Below, one piece after another: positions 50,246 through 59,071 of a DNA stretch of 64,000 bases. This DNA is from Ahaetulla prasina (lineage: Eukaryota > Chordata > Lepidosauria > Squamata > Colubridae): contig NC_080539.1 of the NCBI RefSeq assembly GCF_028640845.1, positions 371,115,733 through 371,179,732 of the forward strand. The letters run 5' to 3'. Below the pieces are notes generated by a model that made no database searches, had not been told where the DNA came from, and saw only the letters and a list, made by a program, of their open reading frames with translations. The position numbers were made by a program, and so were the translations under genes. The stretch's first letter is position 1. Each line of letters starts with the position of its first letter.

Positions 50246-51265
50246 CTATTTAAATTCATCACTCAAAAAAAGATAGCGATGACCGCATTCAGCTTCATAT
50301 TTTCCAAGACTCTTATCTGCTTCTTCTCCTACTGTATCCTCACGACTCTTCTTCTGTTCAACCAACACAGGTGATATTTCTTTCCTCTTTAACCCTTTAG
50401 AGTCTTGCCCTCCAATAGCCCCTTTTTCTTCTTCTGAGATTGATGTTTCCACGTATGTTCCACCCATCTGAAGCATTTGATCTTTTATCTCCATTAAATC
50501 CTCCATCTCAATCAGTCCAAGCTCCCGTAAATATAATAATGCATCTATATCTGGGGTGATTGTACGCATCCTTCCTTTATAAAAAATTTCAATTGTTGTG
50601 GTGGCCTCAATTGTATTTAATTCCATTATCTCTCAAAACTTTTGTAATTGGTTTTAAAAAAAATCTCCATGCCCTTTCTTCTCTTGATATATCCGGGAAG
50701 ACTTGAATAGTCTTCCCTTCAAACTTCAAAGCATCTCCCAACTCTCTTAACTTGGCCATAACTTCCAACTTATCACCAAGATTTGCGAACCTGACAAGCA
50801 CATTCCTGTTAGAACCATTTTGCCTTCTATATCCAATTCTAAAACACTTGCCAGGTCTGCTATTGTGAGCGTAAGTTGCGTATCCAAATCATTAATCCAT
50901 TTCAAAACCCGCTGTTTCAATTTATCTTCCTTTCTTCCGAGATTCCTCTGATAACAAAATTATATTTCCTCATCTCTTCTTCCAAAAGACAAATTCTCTT
51001 ATCTTGCTGCTCATTTTATAAAATATTTTGCCAATTTGCCGATCTACTTTTGCCTCATGCACATGCAGCTGCTCCATTTCATCTTTAATCATTGTCATTT
51101 CCTCTTTTGTTTAGCAAAGTTATCATTCATATCTTGCTTTAAATTTTGCGCCGGATGTCAGTTTAAATGTCAAATTATCTATACGCTCTGATAGTGCTGC
51201 TATTTTTCCCCAATTTTATTTAAAGCTGCAGCAATTTGCTGCGTTTCTGAAAGTTGTTGAGTCAT
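50246..51265 (-). pseudogene. L1 ORF1 (RNA-binding protein), frameshifted
   Basis: The predicted start is MTQQLSETQQIAAALNKIG at 51265, followed by a frame break. The trimer coiled-coil region is poorly preserved. The RRM/C-terminal part is recognisable at 50801-50607: VRFANLGDKLEVMAKL, GDALKFEGKTIQVFPDIS and FLKPITKVLRDNGIKY, as in the L1 ORF1 C-terminal domain. A shift near 50610 leads to the tail with ITPDIDALLYLRELGL. The product would bind L1 RNA in an intact element. Confidence 0.8.
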
Positions 51266-52323
51266 TTTGAAAAAAAAAACCAAAAATTTCTCAAACTGGG
51301 ATTCCAATTTTTCAAAGAGTCTTAGTGAAGATCAAAGGACAGCAGTCAAACCAATTTTACAGAGGGTCTTGATGAAGATCAAGGGCGACAATCTTTAATT
51401 GAAGCGAAGCGGCTTATTTGCACTCGTTAGTAGCTTATCAGTAACTTATGAGTCATATTCACTCCACAAAGAAACACAATTACCTCACAGCTTAATCAGC
51501 GCCATTTTTCTCCACGTCGGCAGAGAAAAAAAAAACAAACCAGCTTGAACTTCAAAACAAAGTCCTTTTTGTTTTCTGTAATATAAACAAGCTATTAATT
51601 TCCTCTCAAAGAAAATAATTAAAAAAAAATTATCCACCTAATAAAAGCTTCTTCAGCCAGTCAGCCAGTCAGTCCAGCACAAAAGATCGATCTCTTCAAT
51701 TAAAATTCTTCTCATTAGCAAATTCAGTCTTTGATATTCCTTAGCCTCAGCATTTAACACAGAACACGATAATTATAATAAGGAAAGCAAAAGACAGCAG
51801 TTTATTCCAAACTCATTGTATCTGCCAGTTCGGTCATCCCACGCAGTAAAAACTCCTTAATTCAAGCAGTTTCAGATGACCTACCAGTTTTAAATTCAGT
51901 CTGCTGGGCTATTAACACTTCCACTTCATGATTTATTAACTTTCATCCATAACGGTGCATTCCAAACAGCATTAATCCTCATAAATCTTCATTATTAAGC
52001 CCTGTGAAGTGAAGGAAAGGTCCTTACCCCACCACGGTCATGGCCACGCCCCGCTGTTTCTTCCTTTTTAACTGCTACTGGGGGTTTGAACTGATTGGGT
52101 GGGAGCTTGGCTGTGCTCTGATTGGATGGGGGCTTTTTTGTGCTCTGATTGGCTGGGGGTGTGTCCTGTTTGGGTGGGGGCTTGGTTGTGCTCAGATTTG
52201 TCTGAGTTGCAGGGGGATTTGAGCTGGTGAGTTCATCTTTGCTCAGTTCAAACCCCCAGTAGCAGTTAAAAAGGAAGAAACAGCTGCAATCACACATTGC
52301 TCCCAGAAGCACGAAGCTGAAGC

Positions 52324-52357
52324 CTAAAGATGACGAATGAGACTTCGTCGAAACGTC
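52324..52357 (+). ncRNA. Hammerhead-like motif, type III, core mutated
   Basis: CTAAAGA replaces CTGAAGA; the rest (T, GACGAA, TGAGAC, TTCGTC, GAAACGTC) is intact. Loss of the core G predicts loss of activity. It is the mirror partner of 45127-45160. Confidence 0.65.
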
Positions 52358-52440
52358 GCCAAGACACTTCCAATTTTACGCGGGAGAAAACCCAAATAAC
52401 CAAAGACCTACATACAAACACCCGCAAAAACCTCAGAAAA

Positions 52441-52443
52441 CAA

Positions 52444-52497
<54 letters not shown>
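52441..52497. repeat. (TG)n microsatellite between modules 1 and 2
   Basis: ATATATATG leads into about 23 TG units. Confidence 0.97.
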
Positions 52498-53021
52498 TCT
52501 TATTCTTTCTCCACGAAATTGGAAGTGTCTTGGCGACGTTCGAAGTCTCATTCATCATCTTCAGGCTGGTGTTTACAACCGTGCTTCTAGGAGCAATGTG
52601 TTGATCGCAGCCGTTTCTTCCTTTTAACTGCTAGTGGGGTCTGAACTGATTGGTTGGGAGCTTGGCTGTGCTCTGATTGGGTGGAGGTGTGTTCTGATTG
52701 GTTGTGGGTTTGGCTGTGCTCTGATTGGATAGTGGGGTTTGGCTGTGCTCTGATTGGATGCGGGTGTGTTCTGTTTGGGTGGGGGGAGCTTGGTTGTGCT
52801 CAGGTTAGTCTGAGTTGCTGGGGGGTTTGAGTTGGTGAGCTGCATTGCTGTTGTTTGGCTTCACGTTCATGGTCGTGCACGTTCGTGGTAGCACGAAGCT
52901 GTAAACACCAGCCTGAAGATGACGAATGAGACTTAATAACGTCAAGACACTTCAATTTCTGGAGAAAACCCGAACAACCAAAGACCTACATACAAACACC
53001 CGCAAAAACCTCAGAAAACAA

Positions 53022-53030
<9 letters not shown>
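52498..53030. repeat. Inverted hammerhead module 2
   Basis: Its interior (52564-52912) is almost identical to module 3 at a 601-602 base offset. Both arms have small deletions: the left core reads GACGTTCGAAGTCTC, and the right one passes from AATGAGACTT straight to AATAACGTC. Five ATTGG (CCAAT) boxes lie in the interior. Confidence 0.85.

Positions 53031-53076
<46 letters not shown>
53031..53076. repeat. (TG)n microsatellite between modules 2 and 3
   Basis: About 23 TG units after ATATATATG, in the same position relative to the module as the previous ones. Confidence 0.97.
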
Positions 53077-53079
<3 letters not shown>

Positions 53080-53129
53080 GTCTTTGGTTATTCGGGTTTT
53101 CTCCCACGTAAAATTGGAAGTGTCTTGGC

Positions 53130-53163
53130 GACGTTTCGACGAAGTCTCATTCATCATCTTCAG
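53130..53163 (-). ncRNA. Hammerhead-like motif, type III
   Basis: Minus strand: CTGAAGA, T, GATGAA, loop TGAGAC, TTCGTC, GAAACGTC. Stem II has five Watson-Crick pairs and one T-G wobble; the core is complete. Confidence 0.7.
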
Positions 53164-53514
53164 GCTGGTGTTTACAGCTTCGTGCTTCTAGGAGCAATGT
53201 GTTGATCGCAGCCGTTTCTTCCTTTTAACTGCTAGTGGGGGTCTGAACTGATTGGTTGGGAGCTTGGCTGTGCTCTGATTGGGTGGAGGTGTGTTCTGAT
53301 TGGTTGTGGGTTTGGCTGTGCTCTGATTGGATAGTGGGGTTTGGCTGTGCTCTGATTGGATGCGGGTGTGTTCTGTTTGGGTGGGGGGAGCTTGGTTGTG
53401 CTCAGGTTAGTCTGAGTTGCTGGGGGGTTTGAGTTGGTGAGCTGCATTGCTGTTGTTTGGCTTCACGTTCATGGTCGTGCACGTTCGTGGTAGCACGAAG
53501 CTGTAAACACCAGC

Positions 53515-53548
53515 CTGAAGATGACGAATGAGACTTCGTCGAAACGTC
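53515..53548 (+). ncRNA. Hammerhead-like motif, type III, intact
   Basis: CTGAAGA, T, GACGAA, loop TGAGAC, TTCGTC, GAAACGTC: perfect stem II and complete core. It mirrors 53130-53163, so one transcript of the module would carry this motif at its 3' side. Confidence 0.72.
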
Positions 53549-53599
53549 GCCAAGACACTTCCAATTTTACGTGGGAGAAAACCCGAATAACCAAAGACC

Positions 53600-53601
<2 letters not shown>

Positions 53602-53680
<79 letters not shown>
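53602..53680. repeat. (AT)n microsatellite
   Basis: About 38 pure AT units follow CCTACAT of module 3, replacing the (TG)n seen after modules 1 and 2. Confidence 0.97.
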
Positions 53681-53683
<3 letters not shown>

Positions 53684-53895
53684 ATCGACAACCGATTCCT
53701 ATTACAACATGCAGCAGTCCTGGCCTCTGTCCAAAAGGCAGGGCTTTAAATCCTGATTTTTTTTTAAATCTCTCCTTCTTTTCTAAATCTGCTGCTCCTC
53801 CTCCTCTCCACAAATCCACTCTCTTTTAGCACTGATAATGTTACCAAGTTGGGTCATGAAATGTCTGCAAGAAAACCACCAAGCTTAGAGAGCAC
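53681..53895 (+). repeat. Type II hammerhead-like unit and flank
   Basis: GCAGGGCTTTAAATCCTGATT links it to 43240. CTTTTAGCACTGATAATGTT, GTTGGGTCATGAAATG and CTGCAAGAAAACCACCAAGC form one unit with its core at about 53832-53866. Confidence 0.75.
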
Positions 53896-54172
53896 ACTCC
53901 TCCTCTCCCTCTCCCCCTCCTCATCCTTCCCTTCCTCCTCCTCCTCCTCCTCCTCCTCCTTCTCCTCCCCTTCCTCCCCTCCTCCTCCCGCTCCTCCTCC
54001 CTTCCTCCCCTCCTCCTCTTCCTCCCACTCCTCCTCCCTTCCTCCCCATCCTCCTTTCCTTCTTCCCCTTCCTCCTCCCCTCTTCTTCCCCTTCCTCCCA
54101 CCTCCTCCTCCCACTCTTCCTCCTCCCCTCCTACTCCTCCCTCCTCCCCCTCCTTCTCCTTCTTCTCCTCCA
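53896..54172. repeat. (TCC)n polypyrimidine tract
   Basis: CTCCTCC and CCTTCC units follow the hammerhead-like unit, continuing the motif-then-trinucleotide pattern. Confidence 0.95.
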
Positions 54173-54556
54173 TCGGTCTGTAATCTAGGAGTTGTCAATT
54201 TCTGGCAGAAACTCCAGCTTGTTATACCACAAGCAAACAAACGGTGGATACTAAGGCTGGGTGAACTCACTCAAAGTAGCGAGTCTCCAGTCTCATGGCC
54301 CGGAGCTGGAACGGAACCCAAGAGGAGCTTCCAAAGCCAACACTCTCCCTCTGGCTTCTCAAAATTAAAAAGGCTGGTTGAGCCGCTGCCAAGCGTTCTG
54401 GATCTCTCGCCGGGAAAAAAAAGCCAGTCATAAATCTTCACAAGGGGGAGCAAATTAATAAGAGGTGAGATTGATTTGAGGAAATATGGGTGGGGGAAGG
54501 TATTGGCATCCAGGCAAGACCAGGGGAAACAATGCAGAGTGAATGAGAAAGAAAGA
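54173..54556. other. Unique sequence, no gene found
   Basis: About 385 bases with no recognised element; the last part becomes purine-rich (GAGAAAGAAAGAGAGG) before the tandem duplication. Confidence 0.4.
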
Positions 54557-54885
54557 GAGGAGAGAGAGAGAAAGATGGCGTGGGATGGGTGGGTGAGAAA
54601 GAGGAAGGTACAAGCAACAACAGCGGATCACCCTGGGATCCACAGAGGTTCCTGGGGATCTGCAGGAATCCACCAAGAACTGACACAAGTATCTCTGGCT
54701 GCCAACTGAGCACCCTCTTTGTAATGTGCTCCTGACATCACACGGAGTGTTAATACCCCTTTATAATGCCTTGGTAAGGCCACACTTGGAATACTGTATT
54801 GGTCGCCACGATATATAAAAAAAGATGTTGAGACTCTAGAAAGAGTGCAGAGAAGAGCAACCAAGATGATGAGGGGACTGGAGGC

Positions 54886-55021
54886 AGTGGTGGGATTCAT
54901 CCAGTTTGCACCACTTCGGGAAAACTGGTGGTTAACTTTCTGAGCAGTTTGGCACACCGGTTGTTGGAAGAAATCATTAGGGCAGAGGACCGGTTGTTAA
55001 ATTACTTGAATCCCACCACTG
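54886..55021. mobile_element. hAT MITE (136 bp), TSD ACTGGAGG
   Basis: The ends CAGTGGTGGGATTC and GAATCCCACCACTG are perfect 14-bp inverted repeats. The 8-bp duplication ACTGGAGG is perfect (54878-54885 and 55022-55029). It lies in CR1 coding sequence. A second copy lies 743 bases downstream (about 55629-55764) through the tandem duplication. Confidence 0.95.
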
Positions 55022-55035
55022 ACTGGAGGCTAAAA

Positions 55036-55160
55036 CAGGGGTCTCCAACCTTGGTCCCTTTAAGACTTGTGGACTTCAACTCCCAGCAAAGCTGGCTGAG
55101 GGACTCAGGGACTCAGGGAGTTGAAGTCCACAAGTCTTAAAGGGACCAAATTGGAGACCT
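55036..55160. mobile_element. Palindromic hAT MITE, copy in duplication unit 1
   Basis: It starts CAGGGGTCTCCAACCTTGG. The right end is worn (CCAAATTGGAGACCTAGC) and GGGACTCA is repeated near the centre. It corresponds to the cleaner copy at 55779. Confidence 0.85.
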
Positions 55161-55778
55161 AGCTTCACTATATATGAAGAACGGCTGCAGGAAATAAAAG
55201 AACGGTTGCAGGAACTGGGTATGTCTAGTTTGATGAAAAGAAGGACTAGGGGAGACATGATTGCAGCCTTCCAATATTTCAGGGGCTGCCCCAAAGAAGA
55301 GAGAGAGAGAGAGAAAGATGGCGTGGGATGGGTGGGTGAGAAAGAGGAAGGTACAAGCAACAACAGCGGATCACCCTGGGATCCACAGAGGTTCCTGGGG
55401 ATCTGCAGGAATCCACCAAGAACTGACACAAGTATCTCTGGCTGCCAACTGAGCACCCTCTTTGTAATGTGCTCCTGACATCACACGGAGTGTTAATACC
55501 CCTTTATAATGCCTTGGTAAGGCCACACTTGGAATACTGTATTGGTCGCCACGATATATAAAAAAAGATGTTGAGACTCTAGAAAGAGTGCAGAGAAGAG
55601 CAACCAAGATGATGAGGGGACTGGAGGCAGTGGTGGGATTCATCCAGTTTGCACCACTTCGGGAAAACTGGTGGTTAACTTTCTGAGCAGTTTGGCACAC
55701 CGGTTGTTGGAAGAAATCATTAGGGCAGAGGACCGGTTGTTAAATTACTTGAATCCCACCACTGACTGGAGGCTAAAA

Positions 55779-55899
55779 CAGGGGTCTCCAACCTTGGTCC
55801 CTTTAAGACTTGTGGACTTCAACTCCCAGCAAAGCTGGCTGAGGGACTCGGGGAGTTGAAGTCCACAAGTCTTAAAGGGACCAAGGTTGGAGACCCCTG
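55779..55899. mobile_element. Palindromic hAT MITE (121 bp), TSD GGCTAAAA
   Basis: The ends CAGGGGTCTCCAACCTTGG and CCAAGGTTGGAGACCCCTG are perfect inverted repeats. The perfect 8-bp duplication GGCTAAAA is at 55771-55778 and 55900-55907, inside the CR1 codons that follow RGLE. Confidence 0.95.
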
Positions 55900-56312
55900 G
55901 GCTAAAACATATGAAGAACGGCTGCAGGAAATAAAAGAACGGTTGCAGGAACTGGGTATGTCTAGTTTGATGAAAAGAAGGACTAGGGGAGACATGATTG
56001 CAGCCTTCCAATATTTCAGGGGCTGCCCCAAAGAAGAGGGAGTCAAGCTATTCTCCAAAGAACCTGAAGGCAGGACAAAAAGCAACGGGTGGAAACTGAT
56101 CAAGGAGAGAAGCAACTTAGAACTAAGGAAACATCTCCAATTAATCAGTGGAACAACTTGCCTCCAGAAGTTGTGAATGCTCCAACACTGGAAGTTTTTA
56201 AGAAGAGATTGGACAACCATTTGTCTGAAATGGTGTAGGGTTTCCTGCCTGAGCAGGGGGTTGGACTAGAAGACCTCCAAGGTCTCTTCTGACTGTTATT
56301 CCGTTATTCTGT

Positions 56313-56817
56313 TTCCTCAAGGTAACCAAATCCTGGTTTTCCCAACTACGACTGGCGCACGTTCCTTTGCTCTTCTTGTTTTATCGTTCAAAGCCTATAC
56401 ATTAAATCAAAAACAAATACACGTACCGAATCAAGGGACGAGACGCAGAAAACCATGCCCTTAAAAGAAAGAATTAAAAAGACAATGGAAGAAGTGACTT
56501 CCAACTTTCCTTGAAGCAGTTATAGTCAAATTGTGTATTATTTGTTTGTTTGATTGTTTATGTGTTTGTTGTTTGTTGGTGTTTGTTCTAAACGTCCGTG
56601 AAAATTCTCAGTCATCCAGGTCATGATTGTCTCAAAGGTGATTTTTCAAAAGGCAACTGGACTTTTTTTCCTTGTCTTCATCCATCCATCCATCCATCCA
56701 TCCATCCATCCATCCATCCATCCAATTTATATGCCACTCATAGGTAGGTTTGGAGAGACTGGGATAAATTCATTGTTTATGTGTTTGTTTTTGTTTGTTT
56801 CTTTATTATTCATTCCT
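56313..56817. other. Unique sequence with Penelope-like fragment and (CCAT)n
   Basis: The first 270 bases are unrecognised. TCTCAGTCATCCAGGTCATG and AAGGCAACTGGACTTTTTTT (56610-56672) are a type I hammerhead repeat flank. A (CCAT)n run follows at 56681-56722. Confidence 0.55.
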
Positions 56818-56902
56818 CTACTTGCAACCACAACTGAGTCCAAAATTTCTGCTCTGATTGAAGAAATTTGTTAAGCGGGTTTTTGTCCCATTTTATGAAT
56901 TT

Positions 56903-57273
56903 TGTCAGGCCTGGAAACCATACTAGACTTTAAGGTTCCAGACGCTGCCACATTTTTCCCCTGAGGGGAAGAAGGGGGGTTGAGGGGTATGGTAACATTC
57001 TTCAAGCGGTCAAGGTCGGATGGTGTTCACATCTGCAGGAAGAGTGGCGAGAAGATATTCGAATGAACTGGGAGAACGTGGGACCATGTGACCATCAAAG
57101 GGGTCAGGGGGGTGGGACTCTTGGGGTTTGTATAACTGGGAAAAGAATCCGGAAGTTCAGTTTTGGAATTTCACTCATCGTGTGCCAGTTTCCTCATGCT
57201 AGAAAAGAACTCTGAAAGACAATGGCTTCTGAGGTTTTTTTTATGCAGAAGAGGTTTTTCTGGAACCATGACA
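56903..57273 (+). mobile_element. Solo LTR, family E-like (371 bp), TSD AATTT
   Basis: It begins TGTCAGGCCTGGAAACC and ends CTGGAACCATGACA, with a perfect 5-bp duplication AATTT (56898-56902 and 57274-57278). It resembles 24098 at the termini and in length. No open frame comparable to families A-D is seen. Confidence 0.87.
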
Positions 57274-57460
57274 AATTTCTTGCCACAGACGTTAAGTGAA
57301 TCACTGCACATGGCTGTTCAGTGAATCTGACTCCCTCATTGACTTTGCCGGTCAGAAGGTTGCAAAAAGGGATGACGTGACCCTGGGGACACCGCAACCC
57401 GTCATAAATATGAGCCAGTTGCTAAGTGTCCAAATTCTGAATCACGTAAATGTGAAAAAT

Positions 57461-57698
57461 AGCAATAGCAATAGCCCTTAGACTTATATAACGCTTCACA
57501 GTGGCGTTAACAGCCCTTTCTAAGCGGTTTACACAGACTGCATATTGCCCCCAACAATCTGGGTCCTCATTTTACGGATGAGGATGGAAGGATGAGTCAA
57601 CCTTGAGCCGATCAGAATCGAACTGCCAAACTGGCAGTTGGCAGTCAGCAGAAGTAGCCTGCAGTACTGCGCTCTAGTCACTGCGCCACCAGGGCTCA
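57461..57698 (-). mobile_element. Second tRNA-derived SINE family with (AATAGC)n tail
   Basis: On the minus strand the head is AGCCCTGGTGGCGCAGTGAC (A box) and GGCAGTTCGATTCTGATCGG (B box). The core AAAATGAGGACCCAGATTGT is shared with the other SINE. The tail is CACTGTGAAGCGTTATATAA and (GCTATT)n. It is inserted in element A. Confidence 0.82.
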
Positions 57699-57826
57699 AT
57701 AATGGCTATAAGTCACTTTTTTTCAGTGTCGTTATCACTTCAAACGGTCACTGACCAAATCATTGTAAATCAGGACCTATCAGGATCAGGTCTGAAGGAA
57801 GCTGCTGCTAATCTCCGAATAACAGA

Positions 57827-57896
57827 ACAGCAGAGTTGGAGGGGACCTCAGAGGTCTTCTAATCCACCCCCTGCTCAAGGAGGAGGTCCTATACCA
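57827..57896 (-). mobile_element. CR1 3' tail fragment
   Basis: CAGAGTTGGAGGGGACCTCA and CCCCCTGCTCAAGGAGGAGG are a diverged minus-strand CR1 end, next to a hAT. Confidence 0.8.
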
Positions 57897-58765
57897 GTCA
57901 TGATGAACCTTTTCGGCACCGAGTGCCCAAATCGGAACATGGATGCATGTGTGCGCACCGGAGCACCGGAAATCTGAACACCAGCAGGCCGGAACACGCA
58001 TGGCTGTTGTTTTATCATTTTTGGCTGGTTTTCGGGCCATTTTCAGGTCGTTTTTCGGGCCATTTTCAAGCTATTTTTGGCCCATTTTCAAGTTGTTTTT
58101 CAGGCCATTTTTGGCTGTTTTTCAGGCTGTTTTCAGGCCATTTTCAGGCCATTTTTGGGCCCATTTTTAGGTTGTTTTTGGGGCTGTTTTCAGGCTTTTC
58201 AGGCCATTTTTGGCTGTTTTTCAGGCTGTTTTCAGGCTGTTTTTCAGGCCATTTTTGGCTGGTTTTCAAGCCATTTTCAGGCCATTTTTCAGGCTGTTTT
58301 CAGGCTGTTTTTTGGGCTGTTTTCAGGCTGGTTTTCAGGCTGTTTTCAGGCCATTTTTGGGCCGTTTTCAGGCTGTTTTTCAGGCCATTTTCAGGCTGTT
58401 CTTCAGGCCATTTTTGGCTGTTTTTCAAGCCATTTTCAGGCCATTTTTCAGGCTGTTTTCAGGCTGTTTTTCAGGCCATTTTTGGCTGTTTTTCAAGCCA
58501 TTTTCAGGCCATTTTTCAGGCTGTTTTCAGGCCGTTTTTTGGGCTGTTTTCAGTCTGTTTTTCAGGCCATTTTTGAGAACGTTTTCAAGATGTTTTTTCA
58601 GGATATTTTCAGAATGTTTTCCAGAGCTCTGGAGGCCACAAAAACTAGCTGACCAGCACACATACGCTTGCCAGAAACCAGAAGAGCAGCTGGCGATGGC
58701 GCACATTCCCGCAGAGAGGGCTCTGCATGCCACCTGACACGCGTGCCATAGGTTCACCATCACCA
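57896..58765. mobile_element. hAT-type element expanded by a minisatellite
   Basis: The ends CAGTCATGATGAACC and ATAGGTTCACCATCAC match the family of 3790, 7154 and 28661, with CGGCACCGAGTGCCCAAAT next to the left terminus. No clear target duplication is seen. Two thirds of the element is a degenerate tandem array. Confidence 0.75.
58010..58625. repeat. 12-13-bp degenerate minisatellite (CAGGCCATTTTT / CAGGCTGTTTT)
   Basis: About 45 units alternate CAGGCCATTTT with CAGGCTGTTTT and GGCTGTTTTTC. Higher-order blocks of roughly 60-90 bases repeat (CAAGCCATTTTCAGGCCA recurs). Three open frames rich in Phe and Gln run through it only because the units rarely contain stops. Confidence 0.93.
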
Positions 58766-59071
58766 ATAGTGAGTTCCACTTACCTTCCACTACTGGTCCA
58801 GAACTATGAGCACACTCACGTGTGGCACTTCTACACATACGCAGAACCTTCTGCGCATGCACAGAGTGTCCGTGATGACGTCCCGGTGGGTGGGTGGAGC
58901 CTCCCGCCACTGCCACTACCGGTTCGTCTGAACCGGGGCGAACCGGTAGAAACCCACCAATGGCCATCACGGTCCTTTACCATTCCAGACAAACGGCGGA
59001 AATCTCAGGTGGGTTTTCTTCAGCAGTTTTCAAAGGAAACGCAAGCATCTGCTCTCGCCGCCTCTCTCACG
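58766..59071. mobile_element. hAT-type fragment and short unique sequence
   Basis: AGTGAGTTCCACTTACC, CTTCTGCGCATGCACAGAG and CTACCGGTTCGTCTGAACC, ending GTAGAAACCCACCAATG, are hAT-family modules (58766-58966). The remaining 100 bases are unrecognised. Confidence 0.55.

Larger units (their letters stand above)
45217..52052 (-). mobile_element. L1 LINE, nearly full length (6.8 kb), TSD of 17 bp
   Basis: The poly(A) tail (T-run on the plus strand) starts at 45217. The 17-bp duplication GCTGTTTCTTCCTTTTT flanks the element (45200-45216 and 52053-52069). The order from the 5' end (right) is: 5' UTR to about 51266, ORF1, spacer, ORF2, short 3' UTR. About 950 bases of ORF2 are duplicated in tandem, so the net length is near 5.9 kb. 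Many single-base frameshifts break both ORFs. The target is the interior of hammerhead module 1. Confidence 0.93.
45076..52440. repeat. Inverted hammerhead module 1, split by a full-length L1
   Basis: The left arm starts AGGTCTTTGGTTATTCGGG, holds a minus-strand hammerhead-like motif, then GCTTCGTGCTTCTGGGAGCA. The right arm is its reverse complement with a plus-strand motif, ending CCAAAGACCTACATAC. Without the L1 the module is about 530 bases. The interior between the arms has several CTGATTGG (CCAAT) phrases and a Pro/Thr/Asn/Gln-rich minus-strand frame with repeated NQST. Confidence 0.82.
53080..53600. repeat. Inverted hammerhead module 3 (best preserved)
   Basis: The left arm (GTCTTTGGTTATTCGGG, GTAAAATTGGAAGTGTCTTG, hammerhead-like motif, GGCTGGTGTTTACAGCTTCG) and its reverse complement at the right form inverted repeats of roughly 110-120 bases. 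The interior has five ATTGG boxes in GCTCTGATTGG or TTCTGATTGG phrases. A minus-strand frame (SNPPATQTNLSTTKLPPPKQ and on) crosses the interior in modules 2 and 3. Confidence 0.87.
54557..56042. repeat. 743-bp tandem duplication
   Basis: Copy 1 (about 54557-55299) and copy 2 (about 55300-56042) match at a constant offset of 743. The unit joins (GA)n and AAGATGGCGTGGGATGGGTG sequence with a CR1 piece and two hAT MITEs. The junction lies in an AGAGAGAG run, where CCCCAAAGAAGAG meets the start of the unit. The copies are nearly identical apart from short changes in the hAT palindrome. Confidence 0.92.
54731..56312 (+). mobile_element. CR1 LINE 3' end, disrupted by two hATs and duplicated
   Basis: It runs from GTGTTAATACCCCTTTATAATG through the [11 protein letters not shown] and [15 protein letters not shown] blocks to the 3' UTR (GGGGGTTGGACTAGAAGACC). 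An extra short tandem copy of the KERLQEL codons is also present (AAAGAACGGTTGCAGGAAC after GAAGAACGGCTGCAGGAA). The ORF is destroyed by the insertions. Confidence 0.88.
56818..57785 (+). mobile_element. Element A with nested LTR and SINE
   Basis: The pieces (CTTGCAACCACAACTGAGTC; GACGTTAAGTGAATCACTGC; AATGGCTATAAGTCACTTTT; GTCACTGACCAAATCATTG) are in family order. An LTR lies in the first third and a SINE near the GTCGTAAGTGTGAAAAA region. Confidence 0.8.

Noticed and set aside
53469..53829. Tyr/Ile repeat peptide
   Set aside because: Translation of the (AT)n microsatellite at 53602-53680.
57923..58737. Phe-rich membrane-like protein
   Set aside because: The hydrophobic frames come from a degenerate 12-13-bp repeat and occur in several frames at once.
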